From assembly GCA_004154925.1 (NCBI GenBank), contig QJNS01000009.1, forward strand, positions 1 through 64,000: a stretch of 64,000 bases of DNA. The letters are read 5' to 3'. The notes beneath the pieces were generated by a model. It had not been told where the DNA came from. It saw nothing but the letters and a program-made list of their open reading frames with translations, and searched no databases. This document shows positions 11,401 through 23,430 of the stretch, in pieces. Within the stretch, counting starts at the first letter, position 1, and each line of letters starts with the position of its first letter. The translations under genes were made by a program, and so were the position numbers. This stretch comes from Monosporascus cannonballus (taxonomy: Eukaryota > Ascomycota > Sordariomycetes > Xylariales).

Positions 11401-13695
11401 TATTATGAAAATATTTGGATAATTTCGTTATTTATTATCTCGCCAATATTCTTATTTTTTCGGAAATGAAAGAAATATACGCAAAATACGTTTATAAAAT
11501 TTTTTAAACTTTATAAGACGTAAAATTATTTGTTAATGCAAAAAAGAAATTAATTTTATGTATAGAAAATAAAATATCTGGAACATATTATTACCTTAGG
11601 ACATATTAGAATAAACCCTAAGACAATTGCTATAATTACGGAATAACTAATGCCAATAACAGTCAAAAAGGTATAAGTATTCCTTGGATTTGCTAATTAT
11701 TACAGGAAATTTATTCGAAATTTAAACAAAATAACTATACCCTTAACAAATTTTCCGAAAAAAAAAGATTTAAATAAATGCCAGATACGGAAAAAACATT
11801 TTAAAATATTAAAGATATAATTATTAATGAATTAATATTAATTATATACGATTTAAACCGCACTGTTAAATTAAAAACCGATATTTCGGATTATACGTTA
11901 AACATAATAATTAAATAACGAAATAATTAAAATAAATTATACTTTATTGTATTCTTTTTGTATAAGTTAAAAGGAGCCGAATTTAATTACGGTATTCCAA
12001 ATAAAGAATTTATGGCCATTATTATGGCATTTCGAAAGTTTAGGTATTTCCTAAAGGGAAATTTGCACCAGATTAAGGTTTATATGAATTATTAAAGTTT
12101 TACCCGATTTATTACAACCAGGAAGTTTATAAAATAATAATTAAAATATGCAGAAAAATTGGCAAACTTTGATTTCGTTATTATCTATAAAAAGGATGAA
12201 AAATAATAAAGCAAATACTTTAAGTAAATAACTAAATTTCGAAAAGAAATTAGTTAAAGTTAGCTATATAATTTTCGATATTATTATAAAAGGATATTTA
12301 CGTCCATAACAGATTGCGACATTTCGAGCAATACCTAGCGATATACATTGAAAAATCTAATAATATAATAATAATTTCCCAGAAAACCAAAAAACCGACA
12401 AAATATACATATTAAAAAATATTAAAAGGAGTTAGTACGAAAAATATACAAACATTAGTTATACGGATATCCAGGAATTTACACAATCCTAAAACTATTT
12501 TAACGTACATATTTCTTTTTTAAAATAAAATTAACGGTATAAAAAGTTATATAGTAATACAATATTTACACCAAGATAAAGGCTTGATAATATGAGCCAT
12601 ACGAAAAGTTACAGCTATTATTAATCGTAAAACAACCATAATATTTAATTATATTCGATTTTATTACTAAATTCTTTATGTTAAAAAACCTAATTACGGG
12701 AATATATTACGATAGTATTTTCGTAATCGTTAATCGATTTACGAAATCTTCTTATTTTCTATTATATTATAAAAATACAAACGCCAAATAATTAATATAT
12801 ATATTTTTATAAATATGTTTTTAGCATACACGGATAATTAATAAAAATTATATTAATTAAAGAATTAATATTTGCATTAAAGCTTTTGCAAAATTTAATA
12901 ACATAAATCGGCCTAAATTATAAATTATTTAATATATTTAAAGCTTAAACAAATAAATAAATAAAACGAATAAGTTAAATTTTCAAAATTATTTACTCTG
13001 TTATATTAATTATAAATAAAATAATCGGTTAAAAAATTACTAATTATATAATTAACTTATAATATTAATTATTACGAAAATATTAGGATAATATTAATAA
13101 ACGCTAATTTTGGTTTTATTCCAGAAATTTATAGAAAAACACGCGATAATAATGTAATTAATATTAAAATAACTTTTACGTTAAAATAATTATAATAACT
13201 ATATTAAGAAATAAAAATAAAAATGGAATTCGTACGAAATCAAAAAAATGAATATTATAATTAAAAAAAGTTAAAAAAATTAATTTTCGAAAAAGGGAAA
13301 ATGGTTTTTTTAGTTACCAAAAATATTTAGATAAAAAGACCTAGCAAAAAACTCGATTTTAAATATATCGGTCCATATAAAATCGCTAAAAAAGTCTTAA
13401 AAAATAATTATTAATTAGAACTTTTACTAAAAGTCAAATTCTATTTAATTTTCCATATTTTCCTATTCGAATTAGAAACAAATATTATTAAAATATACAT
13501 AATATAAAATAATACAAAAATATAAAACGAACGAATATATAAAATGAAGAAAGTTTTTAGTATATAAAAATAAAACAGACTTATTTAATATTTAATTAAA
13601 TAGAAAAAATACCCAGATTTCGAAAATACTTAGAAACTTATTAAGAACTTTATTAGCGCCTAGCGTTTATTGAAAAACTTTTACTAATAATAACG
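8412..13695 (+). pseudogene. B gag-pol, RIP-degraded
   Basis: The gag start aligns with that of A, with ATG changed to ATA at 8412. The RT active site reads YLAN at 11436-11447, in place of YLDD, followed by ILIFSEMKE. The end of RNase H (ANFDFVIIYKK) is near 12160-12200. The integrase core, with IFDFIT and YDSIFVIVNRFTKSSYF, is near 12650-12760; the second motif has Asp changed to Asn. The chromodomain runs from about 13560 to 13695, with YLIK, KKYPDFENT and SAQRLLKNFY, where Gln is TAG. Stop codons are frequent and almost all correspond to Gln or Trp positions in A and C. It is non-functional. The last 45 bases or so overlap the convergent accessory gene. Confidence 0.85.
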
Positions 13696-14213
13696 GACAT
13701 ATCTTAATCAAAAGTCGATCAGTTAATAACCGGGATATCGGGCTAATCGGCCGCGGCCTACGTTAACGTAATAATTGCAATAACGGCCTTTAATTATTCT
13801 TGTTCTTTTTCGACATATTTAAATTCCTTGATGGCCTCCGTATTTTAAATACCGTAACGAAATATTTTCATATTACAATAACGAAATAACCGCCTTTGTT
13901 TTTGTAAATAATTTAGTTTGTTAGGGGTAATACGTAACGTTTTACGAATTTATTTCTTTTTACGCTTTAAACGGTTCTTCTCGTTAAAAAGGTTTTAATG
14001 TTCGGCCTCCGATAAATTAAAAACGTTATAAGGACCCTTATAATAAATATATTGCGTATATTTTAAAAACCTTTAAGCCATTTTGCATTCCCCATTTCTC
14101 TTTTCGTGACGAAAATAAAAAAATATTTTAAAACTAAAACGTTTAATGTATTCTAAAAGAATTAAAACGTTAATAGGCTTACGGGAACGAGATTTTTTGA
14201 TTCGGCCTAATAT
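13650..14213 (-). pseudogene. B accessory gene: convergent six-Cys (Zn2Cys6-like) small protein, RIP-degraded
   Basis: Read on the minus strand, this lies between pol and the 3' LTR and converges on pol. The start codon is ATA at 14213, apparently mutated from ATG, followed by the basic peptide GRIKKSRSRK. The cysteine block reads Y-FR-H-EKRNGE-C, eight residues, then Y-TQ-Y-IYYKGP-Y. This is the same spacing as in C, C-x2-C-x6-C-x8-C-x2-C-x6-C, with five of six Cys replaced (four of them by Tyr). A long charged helical part (KNRLKRKKK, YLQKQRRLFRY, KEFKYVEKEQE) follows, then a short acidic tail. The preserved spacing despite loss of nearly every Cys argues that the frame is real. Confidence 0.65.
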
Positions 14214-14285
14214 AATAAATATATAAAAAAAAGTTACTTATCGAAATTAACAAATAAATAATTTGATCTTTAAGGATAAAAATTT

Positions 14286-14302
14286 TAAAAAAGGGGAGAT
14301 CG
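14286..14302 (+). promoter_or_regulatory. B polypurine tract
   Basis: The sequence AAAAAAGGGGAGATCG ends at 14302, directly before the 3' LTR. It matches the tracts of A and C. Confidence 0.8.
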
Positions 14303-14696
14303 TATTATAATTTAACGGTTTTAACTTTTTTTAAATAATCGGAATTATAAAAAGATTAATTCCGACCTAAGCCAAAATATTACGTAATTAGCTTAAAGCT
14401 TTTAAGGCGTTAAGTACCTTAAGCCCTTTAAGCCAGCAGGAAAGCTTAAAAGGCTTAACGAGCTTAAAGGGTTAAGCCGCTTAAATATCTTAAGCCAAGA
14501 TAAGGATATATATGTTCGTTATTTCATAATTTAAATAATTTCAGTTTGCAATATAATGTCGTTATCTAAGGCACTTTTGGTATTACGAAACGTAATATAT
14601 TACTATATTTATTGCTTAGATTTCTACGATACTTCTACTAACATAAACCCGTCGACTTAAGTTTTAATAGTTAGTTAAACCTCATAGCTCGTCACA
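14303..14696 (+). repeat. B right (3') LTR, 394 bp
   Basis: It runs from tattataatt to cgtcaca and is followed by the attat TSD at 14697-14701. It keeps cacttttggtattacgaaac, the part shared in reverse with the C LTR. Confidence 0.92.
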
Positions 14697-14701
14697 ATTA
14701 T

Positions 14702-16975
14702 CGATCAAATATTAAGATCTTAATTTTTTTTTTCGTTTATTAACAGAAAATAAAATAAATTTTACCTAGTTAATTCCGCTATTAATTAAAACTCCGTACT
14801 GGCGTATTTATAGTAATCTTAAGATTATATTATAATTTCCAAATAAAACGATGTCGAAATTAATCGTTTAATAGGATCCTTTAATAAAAATCTCGAAGTA
14901 ATTAATTTCGCATATAACTTTTCCGTTATCGTAAGCGAATTCCTAACTTTTGGCATTTGTTATTATATAGGGTTCTAATTTATATCTCCATAATAATTTA
15001 AACTTATTAACCATATTTAATACAATATAATTTTCGCCTAGAGTTCCGTAATCCATTATTGCGATATATTAATCTGTTCCTAATCGTATTTTTAAAGTAA
15101 TAAGGTTATTAACGTTTTTTATCTTCGCATTTAAAGCTTTGTTTAGGAATTCGCTTTAACTCCTCTGGGTTTCGTTATTCTGCGGCTTTTTTACAGGTAA
15201 TTTCCTTTTTTTAATTTTTATTCGAATTTATCAAACTTTACTTATATTTTTTCGTTTAATGCGTTAAGCTGCCATATTTATCGTTATTGTCGCCATATTG
15301 TTCCTTCGAGCCGTATTAATTACTCTTAAATTTTGGCAATTTCTTTCCTTATTGAATAAATTATTTTCTTATATTTATAACCGCATCCCATTATATGTCG
15401 TCCTAATTGTCGTTCCAATGGTCTCTTATAAATTGATATATTTTTTCTTTAATAACTTTTTTTTTTGCGAATCCGTAATAAATGCTAATTAAAAATGGAA
15501 ATCCGTAATAACTTTCTAACAATATTTTTTTACCGCACGCTGGATTAATTCCTTTTCCCTTTAATAATTTTATTATTTATAATAATAAAAAAGAGTTTTT
15601 TATAGGTATTACTTTTTTCGGGTTAACCTTTTACGTTACTTAACTGCTAAGTATTTTTTAGGGTTATAATTCGACGTTGTCGATATTATTATTTATCATT
15701 TTTATTATGCCCGGTACGGTTTAGAAAATCGAATCTCTTATAATACATACGGGTAATTCGTACATAAATATATTATTTTTATTTTTCGTAATTGGAATAT
15801 TTTCGTTATTAATAATATATAGCATATAATTTATCGTATCGATCGGATGTTCCAGAGCAAAGTTCTTTTATCTAATTCTAATATTTATATAACTATCCTT
15901 ATAGCGCTTTTTGCTATGTTCGCGATATTTACTAAGTTAATTTTCCAGCTTTTCGCATTTTTCGTTAAATCTTTTATCGTAATAATCTCTATCGAACTTC
16001 TTATCGTAAGCCTGATATATACTTAGCTTAAATTATGTTAATAACTTTGCTATTATTTCCTTAATTATGTCTGGATTATCCTTCCGGTACAAAGATTTAA
16101 TTATCTTATCGTAACTTCTTAAATTTCTTATATCTATAGACCTTATATCCTATTTTGCTATAATTAAAATATTTAATCTGGCTCTAATCCTATTTATAAA
16201 TAACGCCAAATTCTATAAATCCTGGCGTAATTCCGTAAAAAATAAAAAATATATTTCGTTTTTTCTCCCGGTTAAACTTGTTATATCTCAAACGTAAGGC
16301 ATATTATCCTTTTTTCTCTTATTATTTTTCAAATTATTAATTATTAATTTTAATTATTTTTATAATATACCGGTCCAGGGTAATTAATCGTTTAATCCGC
16401 ATAATGTTATTTTTTAAATTATCTTTTAACCTTTTATAAAATATATAAATAAAGGTATTGGCCTTGTTATCTCTTTATTTGGCCTTAACCGCAAAGTTTT
16501 TAAAGACTACGGCGTACTTGGATGCAAATCCTTTTTATTAGAATTACAAAAGTTATTAAGCCGTAAATCGTTTTTTATCCGGATTGCCGAAATTATCGCG
16601 TACTTTATCTTCGAAATTAGTATAAAATAAAAAAATCTCGTTAATAAATATTTTCTTATCCGGCTTTTTTATTTTTAAAATATTTCTTATAATGGGTTCA
16701 AAATAATTAACCGTATTTCCTATTAAGTATGCTTTTACTGTTAAAACCATATTCGCTAAATTATTAAAATTTAAAAAACGAAAGTAAATTTATGCCTAAA
16801 TCAAAAATATCTAAAGATTACCTTTCCTATCGTAAGGTTCCGACTTTTTTGGCTTTATGCGGGCGAAAGAAAGTTAAGCAGATGGCGTAGCCCTAAGTTA
16901 TCGAACTTCTTTTTCCAATTCCCAAATTCGAGCCTAAAACTGTTAAATAAAGATTTTTTAGGCGTTAATCGACAT
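14702..16975 (-). pseudogene. A gag and N-terminal pol, RIP-degraded
   Basis: The ATG at 16975 starts a frame with the helical peptide WELEKEVR and then SFARIKPKKSEPYD, typical of the N-terminus of fungal Gypsy gag. The retrotransposon gag domain follows, with the longest intact stretch at 16556-16750 (VKAYLIGNTVNYFEPIIR and DNFGNPDKKR). Downstream parts down to about 15600 are stop-rich. The frame then enters the protease/RT linker and is cut by B at 14702. The leader between the 5' LTR and the gag ATG is about 60 bases. The small plus-strand frame at 15298-15492 is a shadow. Confidence 0.75.
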
Positions 16976-17035
16976 TTTAACAATATTAAATATTATTCAA
17001 AATCTAATAATATTATTGAACACAATTTTATAACA

Positions 17036-17468
17036 TATAACGGCTAAACGGTTTAACCAATTATTAAACCTTAAATTAACAAGTTTATATTAATAAAAAT
17101 ATCATAGGAATTTAAGCAATAAATATCGGAACGTATTATATCTTTTAATACCGAAAATACCTTATTATAAACGATTAATATTAATAAATATTATAAGTTA
17201 CAGCTATCTAAATTATGGAAGTAATAAACGTATATATCTTTATTCCGTTAACTGGATAACCACCAGTAAATTAGTAATCCGGCTCACTGGTTTACTACCA
17301 GTAAGTTAATAATCCGGCTCACTAGCTCAACACTAGTAAGTTGGTGATCCGGCTCACTGGCTTACCACCAGTAAGTTGGTGATCCATCACGTAACCTGAT
17401 CCACATAGTTTTCTTGGCCTTCTCCGCTGCGACCGTTCCTGGAGGCCGTGGCTTGTCAGGTCGTAACA
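17036..17468 (-). repeat. A right (5') LTR, 433 bp
   Basis: It runs from tataacgg to gtcgtaaca and is followed by ctacg (17469-17473). It is heavily changed by G to A in its first half, while its last 150 bases are nearly intact. Confidence 0.93.
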
Positions 17469-17473
17469 CTACG

Positions 17474-17709
17474 GAATAAAATTATACGAGTATTATTTAT
17501 ACAAAGAGGTTTAATTTATAATATACGTGTTTTCTAAAATAAATATAACGCAAATTTGTATAATTTATATATTTTCCTCTAAATTAATTAAAATATTTAA
17601 ATTATTTTAAGCAAGGTCAAGTTTTTTTGGTCGATTTTTAATCGTAACGCGGTTATATTAAGCTTTAAAAGTAAATTTTTTCAAAATAAGAACTCTTATT
17701 TTAATAATA
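17474..17709 (-). repeat. D2 left LTR, second part
   Basis: This continues the D2 LTR after element A. The sequence cgagtattatttatacaaag corresponds to aaatgctatttatataaaaa in the D LTR. It ends at ttaataata, the counterpart of cctgtaata. Confidence 0.75.
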
Positions 17710-17807
17710 TTATTTCTTTTTTTCGAAAATCTTTATTTTAATGATAAAAACCGTAAAGAATTATGTTTTATAGTTAGAAAGAAATTTAATAAATTTTCCG
17801 CTAACTT

Positions 17808-18450
17808 TTATTATAATAGGCCGTGTTTATAAGAAAAAAACTTCATTTGAATTAACGCAATTTTCGTAACGTTCGAGCTAAGTTAATTAACAGGTTTAAT
17901 ATTAAGGTGTTCTCTTACTCTAATTATATCCGTTTCGACGAAAAAGATTGTTTTATATGCTTAATATCTCGACTTGTAATTATTATATTTATCGTTAACG
18001 TTCCGCCCATAATAATTTAAAATTAAAATTTTAAACAATATTAGACAAAAAATATAATCGTTTAAAAAAGGAATAACGTAAGACAAAGAATATCTTAATT
18101 ACGTATTAGAAAGTTGTTGAAAAAAACCAAAAAGCTTATTAATCGATTAAAACGTTTATCTTTTTATCAAGATATATTTAAAAAAAATGTTATAGTTATA
18201 TTTTTCTTAAAAAAATATAAACTAGATTATTTTAACAATCAAAAAATTTGAGAAGAAAATAGGGTTGCGTGAAAGTAAAGTAGGCGTAATTTGCGTCCGT
18301 AATAAATGTCGTTTTGGAGACGTTTAATTCTTTTAACTGGAACGACGTAAGAGCTAATTTAAATGAGGGGCCGTTATCGTTTGTAACATTAGCTGTAATA
18401 AAAATAGTCGGTTAGAATCCCGATAATAAAACATTTTAAACAAGTTTATC
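17808..18450 (+). pseudogene. D2 accessory gene relic (same family as the D accessory gene)
   Basis: The sequence aligns with 40489-41173 of D. Both have ttattataataggccg at the start, a Phe-Glu-Leu-rich segment, and gtcgg-tagaatccc near the end. Stops and frame damage are extensive, and no cysteine pattern can be read directly. It lies on the plus strand between the D2 3' LTR and the minus-coded pol, as in D. Confidence 0.5.
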
Positions 18451-19496
18451 GTATTTGTTAAGTACTTAAGTATTTTTCACGTATATCTTTGGATAAGTAA
18501 TCTTTTTATTTAGTTAGATATTAAACTTTATTTTTAATTATTTTGGAAGTTACTATTTTTTCATTTCGTATTTGTCGAAATCTTTTTTTAAATTTTAAGT
18601 TGTTTTAACGGGACGTTTTTAGGTATTAATTTAAATAAAGCAATATAAAAAACAGAATATATTTATATGGCTTTAAGTAATAATAATCGATAATTAGCGT
18701 TGGAAATAACTTTATTAATTTTGAGCGACTTGAACTTTTTAGATTTAAATTTATTATTACATTGTTTTATTTTGGATATAATAAGTAAGCTTTAGTTCCT
18801 TAATTAAAATTAGTTTTTTATTGTTTTGATAGAGTATTAAATTATCCGTTATTATAAAAATTATAACATGGTTTATAATTTAGTTAATTGTATTTTAATT
18901 TTTATTATTTTAAATTTTTTTTTAAAAAAATATGATAATAATTTTCGGAGCTTGATTAAACTTGTACTCAAGTTATTTTTCTTTTGTTCCATATTCGTAT
19001 ATAATTATATAAATGGATATATTTATATTTTAATTAATGAATACATGATAAGTAATTTGTATTAAAATCAAAACTCTATCTAATTAATTTGTTAATAATT
19101 AATATAGTTTTGAAAATATTATATTAAGGTTTGTTATAATTTTTTGATTTAATAACTTGATCAAAAATTAATAGATATTAAAAATTTACCTTTATTATTA
19201 ATTCGTTTAAAAGAGTTTACACTAGATTTAAGAATAGAAAAATATATTTTGGCTAAAAATGAAACTTTCCCATATTTTATATTTATTTATATAATATCAA
19301 ATTAAAGTGGAAATGAATTATTTTGCATTTCCTTTTCCGTTAAAAGCCAATAAAAATCTTCATACGATTAATTTATTAACAATTATTAAAATCCCGTTAT
19401 ATTTGATTCATATAATTACGCTTGTCAGAGCAAAAAGGTTAACAATAAAATTTTAAGTAATGGTATTCTAGATTTTGTTAAAATATTTATAAGCTA

Positions 19497-20890
19497 TACA
19501 GTGGGAGTGCAAAACTCTCGGTAAATTTCTGCACGCTTTACAAAAACGCGTATTTCTTCCACTTTAACGCCAATACTCTTTATATTTTAACCATAAGTAA
19601 ACAACCCAATTTTGGTCTAATTGCTTCGCGAAAAAATAATCGCCTTATACGAGAACGAAATAGAAATCCGAAAAAGATTTAGAATACGGCTTTACCGAAA
19701 TTACGAAAAAATACGGAATATCTCTTATTACTATTTGGGACGTTTATAATCGTTATACGCATTAAAATTCAACCTAATTTGTTTTACGTTCCGATCGCCT
19801 ATACAAATTTCGGCCGGTTTATAAAAAACATTTATGGCAATTTATTAACTTTAATGTTTTTGTATTAATCGTTAAGTTTAACGAATTATCGTAACTATAT
19901 CTTTTTAAATAAATTTTAACGGGATAATATGTCCCTAAAAAATAATACATTAAGACGTATTTTAACGTGCCTTTTTAATTCCGGAATATGTAAAAAAAAA
20001 TGTTTTTAGGCTTTGGAATATCGTAATAAGCTTTTCGAATAATAATGAAAAGTTTTATTTAATAATAAAACGAATATAAACCGTAATTGCAATAAACAAG
20101 CGTAATAAGTCTTTCGTCAAAAAGGTTTTTAACATATTATTTTTTTTCTGCTTTTATTATTACGTTAAGTATTAATTATTTTCTTTTAAATAAAACAATG
20201 TTATATATTATATAAATATATAAAGCCCTGATATAAGAAAACCGGCCAAACGTAAATGTTTTAAGGTAATATCCGGTATAAAAAACGGAACTTCCTAATA
20301 GCCCTTAATAGGAACTCGGAGGCCGCCCGGAGCGGAATAACCGGCCGCATTTATCGTAATTACCTTAACGAATACCTCTTCGAATACCTCGATAATGATT
20401 CCATTTTTATGCAAAATAACGTACTCGTCTATAACGCCCAAATTATGCAAAAATGGCTTTAAAGACAGGCTGTCGAAATACAAAAATGGGCCTTATATTC
20501 GCTCGGCTTAAACCTTATCGAATACGTATAGAAAGTATTAAAAAACCGCATCCAAAAAAACCGAAACTTAAGTTATTCGGTATTGCGCAAAAAGTACTGG
20601 ATTTACTTATTGCTATTATAATTGCTATATAAAAAAAGTTCGCAAAAAATATGTTAAATAACTTAATATATAATATATTAAAAGAGATCGAAAATAGAAT
20701 TACAGTTTAAGGCTGGTGTATAAAATATTAAAATAATTTACCGTATACGTAATTCATTTATTTATCAATAATTAAAATCGTTAGTAATTTTATTAAGAGT
20801 TAATAGAAAAACGTATAATTGAAGTTATAAAGGTAGTAATTAGAAATATGGGGTATAGAGATTAAACCGAGACTTTTGTACTCGAACTGT
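19497..20890 (+). mobile_element. Tc1/mariner-type DNA transposon relic
   Basis: The ends are imperfect inverted repeats of about 27 bp. The left end reads cagtgggagtgcaaaactct, and the right end, on the minus strand, reads cagttcgagtacaaaagtct; both are followed by cggt. The left flank has TA before the repeat, and the right side ends ctgtgata. The length of about 1.39 kb suits a one-gene Tc1/mariner element. It is inserted in D2 and is RIP-marked, so RIP acted after its arrival. Confidence 0.8.
19630..20732 (+). pseudogene. Tc1/mariner transposase, RIP-degraded
   Basis: The frame can be followed through its stops. An N-terminal helix-turn-helix segment reads FTEITKKYGISLITIWDVYN, followed by a SxRSxRxYKFRP-like linker. 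The catalytic region shows MQNNVLVYNAQ, the counterpart of the conserved QDNAPxH motif around the second Asp, here Asn. The LxLNLIEYV-stop-KVLKNRI segment is the counterpart of SPDLNPIExxWxxLKxxI, with Trp now a stop. The C-terminus ends GWCIKY, resembling the GxxTxY tail of many fungal copies. The protein length would be about 350 residues, normal for the family. Stops, Asp to Asn and Pro to Leu changes make it inactive. The minus-strand frame at 20295-20483 is a shadow. Confidence 0.75.
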
Positions 20891-23123
20891 GATAATCCGT
20901 AAAATATATAGCGTATTACTTTAATTTTATTATAAATATCATAAATTTCAATTAGTCTTTTAATAATTTGTCGTAATTTACGAAAGATGTATATTTCTTA
21001 ATACTTGTTTAATAATTTTAAAAATTCTATAATATCACTATAATAAACTTTCATAAATTCTTTAATGAATTGTTTTAGATAACATTTGCAAATATAAAGT
21101 TTATTATAATATAACAATTTGTGTTTTGTTTATCGGTTTAATTATTACATTTCTATAAGTTTTTTCGTAGTATAAGAATTTCTAAACTATATTAAAAATT
21201 TATATATTAAGTTCTTAATTGTTATATATAATTATAAAATGTTATTTTCGCTATATTATAATATCGACATATACTTTTCAAAGTTGTATAAATATATTAA
21301 TTTTTACATTAAACATATCAGGTTTATAATTTTTTTAATACACTATATCTTGAAATTAAATTTCAATTGGAAAAGTATTTAAATTATAAATATTTTATTT
21401 AATATTTATACTTTTATATCTCTAATTAAATTCCTTAATGAGAGGAAATATTAAAAGATTTTTAATCTGCGTTGAAAAAAGTTTTCATTTTTTAAAGTCG
21501 TTTATAATTGCCAGTGACCTTTAAGTATAAATCGGATATTTTAATTTTTCATGTCGAAATGCTTTCCAATAATATATTATTAAGTATCATTTGGTTTTAT
21601 ATTTTTACTACCTTATAATTACATTCAAGGAATAATCAGAAATATTAATTGTTGATCGCTTTTATTAATTGTGAATAGTTTTATTATAGATTCTTTGATA
21701 AACTTATTTTTAAACGTTTAAAATATTTTTAACATTTTTTAGAAATTTCAATTTCGTTCTGTAGTTTTCTACAATAAAATTTGTTGATAATTTAATTATA
21801 TTTTTACATGCCTCAATTGAATCACGTACATAATTCGTAAATTATAAAATATATCGAAAATATATAATATTTGTCTTTTTTAAGCCAGGTTAACTTTTGT
21901 TTATTTCTAATTTAAAAATTTAAAGATAAGTTTAATTCAAAATAAAAGCAAATCTCAGAAAGTCTAATATTTTAAATATGTTGTAAATTTCTTTTAAAAT
22001 TAATTCGAATGTTCTTTTTATTTAAAGTGTAAAATACTTAAAATATATATGTTTCTATTTTTAAGCTTTTAAAATAAATAAAACTATCGGCGAAATGAAT
22101 AAATATAAATACATTTAAAAATATTTTAAACGTAATTATAATCAAATATTAAAAATTGACTAAAACGTTAATAAATTATATATATAGTATTTGGTATTTT
22201 CAAAATTCAAATATTAATTTAAATGGAGGTTTTTTATCTTTTTTTTATTTTTTATTTTTTAGACTTCATAACAATCATTTTGTAAATCCAACATGTTAAA
22301 TTATTTTATTTGGTTAACTTCTGTAACATATTTGTAAAAACTGAGAATTATTCGTTTTTAATCGCAGTATTATATAGCTATTTAAAATCGCTTGTTTGTT
22401 AATGAATTAAAGTTTTATTTTTATTAATCTGTTATAAATTCTTTTTAATTTTGGTATTATTTATATAAGAGATGGAGTGAAAAAATCGAGAAGTTGTATA
22501 TTCGTTTTATTTAAATTTAATTATGTAATTTTTCATAAGATATTCGTTGTTTTTAAAGTTATATAATAAACTTTATAGACTTTCAAGTAATACATCTCTT
22601 TATTAGGTATCCGATAAATTTATTAAGTATGTGATAGTTTTGTAATTTGTTTTCTTTTCAAATAATTTAGCAAATATTCAATATTTTAGCAATATAGTAA
22701 AAGCTTGGTCAAAAATATAGAATTTTCCAATTCTGTACTAAATTTCGCGATATATTTATTTAGTTTTATTATGTTATTATTTTACGACAATGTTAATGTT
22801 TTTTAAATTAATACGTAGTTATTGGTTTTAAATTACGGTATTGTTAAGAAAATATTATATTTTGAAGTATTGGTAATATTTAGAAAAACCTGTTTTTAAT
22901 AGTTTTGAATTTATATTGAAAACTTATTAAATTTTTAAATATTCGTTTATTTTCGTGTTTGGTCCAATATTTATTTACCGCCCGTAATTCAAAAAATCGT
23001 AATTTATATATTTAAGAAATTTGAGTTTCTGTTAGTATAGTAATGGAAAAAAAATTTATTTTTATTCTTAAATCGAATATAATTTAAACGTCCTATTTCT
23101 ATATTGAAAATGAATGTTTATTT

Positions 23124-23430
23124 TGTCATATTAAATTAGAGTCGGATGCATTTGGTCTTGATCAGTGCGGATAAACAAGCTATACTACGACATAGAAACA
23201 GATTATAAAGATAAAGAATTTTAGCTGATTACATTGTTAATGTTCAACCTCGATAATTAAAATAATAGAAAATATGATAAATAGTAATAACCGTAGAGGG
23301 TATGTCACCTCCGAGGTTAAACCTGTAACGAAAAAAACCTCTTTATATATATACGAGATTAAGATTTTTGGATTAATCGAAATTAATTATAAACTTAATA
23401 CTATACTCCATTTTATTTTTTCTTACAATG
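23124..23430. repeat. F left LTR-like repeat
   Basis: It shares with 34443-34740 the segments acagattata, ataatagaaaa, taataaccgta and taacgaaaaaaacct, in the same order and spacing. It begins tgtcatatt. The open frame at 23274-23480 lies inside this repeat and is not a gene. Confidence 0.5.

Larger units (their letters stand above)
7983..14696 (+). mobile_element. B: Ty3/Gypsy chromovirus inserted in the pol of A, opposite orientation
   Basis: The LTRs are 7983-8378 (396 bp) and 14303-14696 (394 bp). The TSD attat lies at 7978-7982 and 14697-14701. The flanks join to restore the A sequence, confirmed by comparison with the homologous position inside B near 10680. The LTR end ttaaacc...cgtcaca is the reverse complement of the A and C LTR start, so B belongs to the same lineage inserted in reverse. 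The plus strand is A-rich within B and T-rich on both sides. Confidence 0.93.
3930..17468 (-). mobile_element. A: Ty3/Gypsy chromovirus, complete but RIP-degraded, interrupted by B
   Basis: Two 433-bp direct LTRs (3930-4362 and 17036-17468) bound the element, with the TSD ctacg on both sides (3925-3929 and 17469-17473). Removing B (7983-14696 plus one TSD copy) leaves about 6.8 kb, a normal length for a chromovirus. It codes on the minus strand, so the right LTR is the 5' LTR. The order is gag, protease, RT, RNase H, integrase and chromodomain, then an oppositely oriented small gene next to the 3' LTR. TGTGACGG at the start of the left LTR has become TATAACGG in the right one, the TpG-to-TpA change expected of RIP. 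Confidence 0.93.
18451..23123 (-). pseudogene. D2 pol relic (C-terminal part), interrupted by a Tc1/mariner element
   Basis: There is no usable frame, but nucleotide alignment to D 41180-44500 can be followed. At 18781-18960 it matches the D stretch with taagttatccgttatta. At 21480-21600 it matches the D RNase H segment near 42900. At 22940-23123 it matches D 44340-44530. Base changes are no longer confined to the CpA context, indicating drift after RIP. The element is cut at about 23124 by block F and resumes at about 34856. Confidence 0.6.

Noticed and set aside
7983..14696. Large inverted duplication of A (palindrome centred near 8 kb)
   Set aside because: The similar pol genes in opposite orientation are two separate elements: B has its own LTR pair and TSD, and the LTR repeat cassettes differ.
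20295..20483. Minus-strand open frame of 62 codons
   Set aside because: It is antisense to the Tc1/mariner transposase catalytic region, which is supported on the plus strand by motif order.
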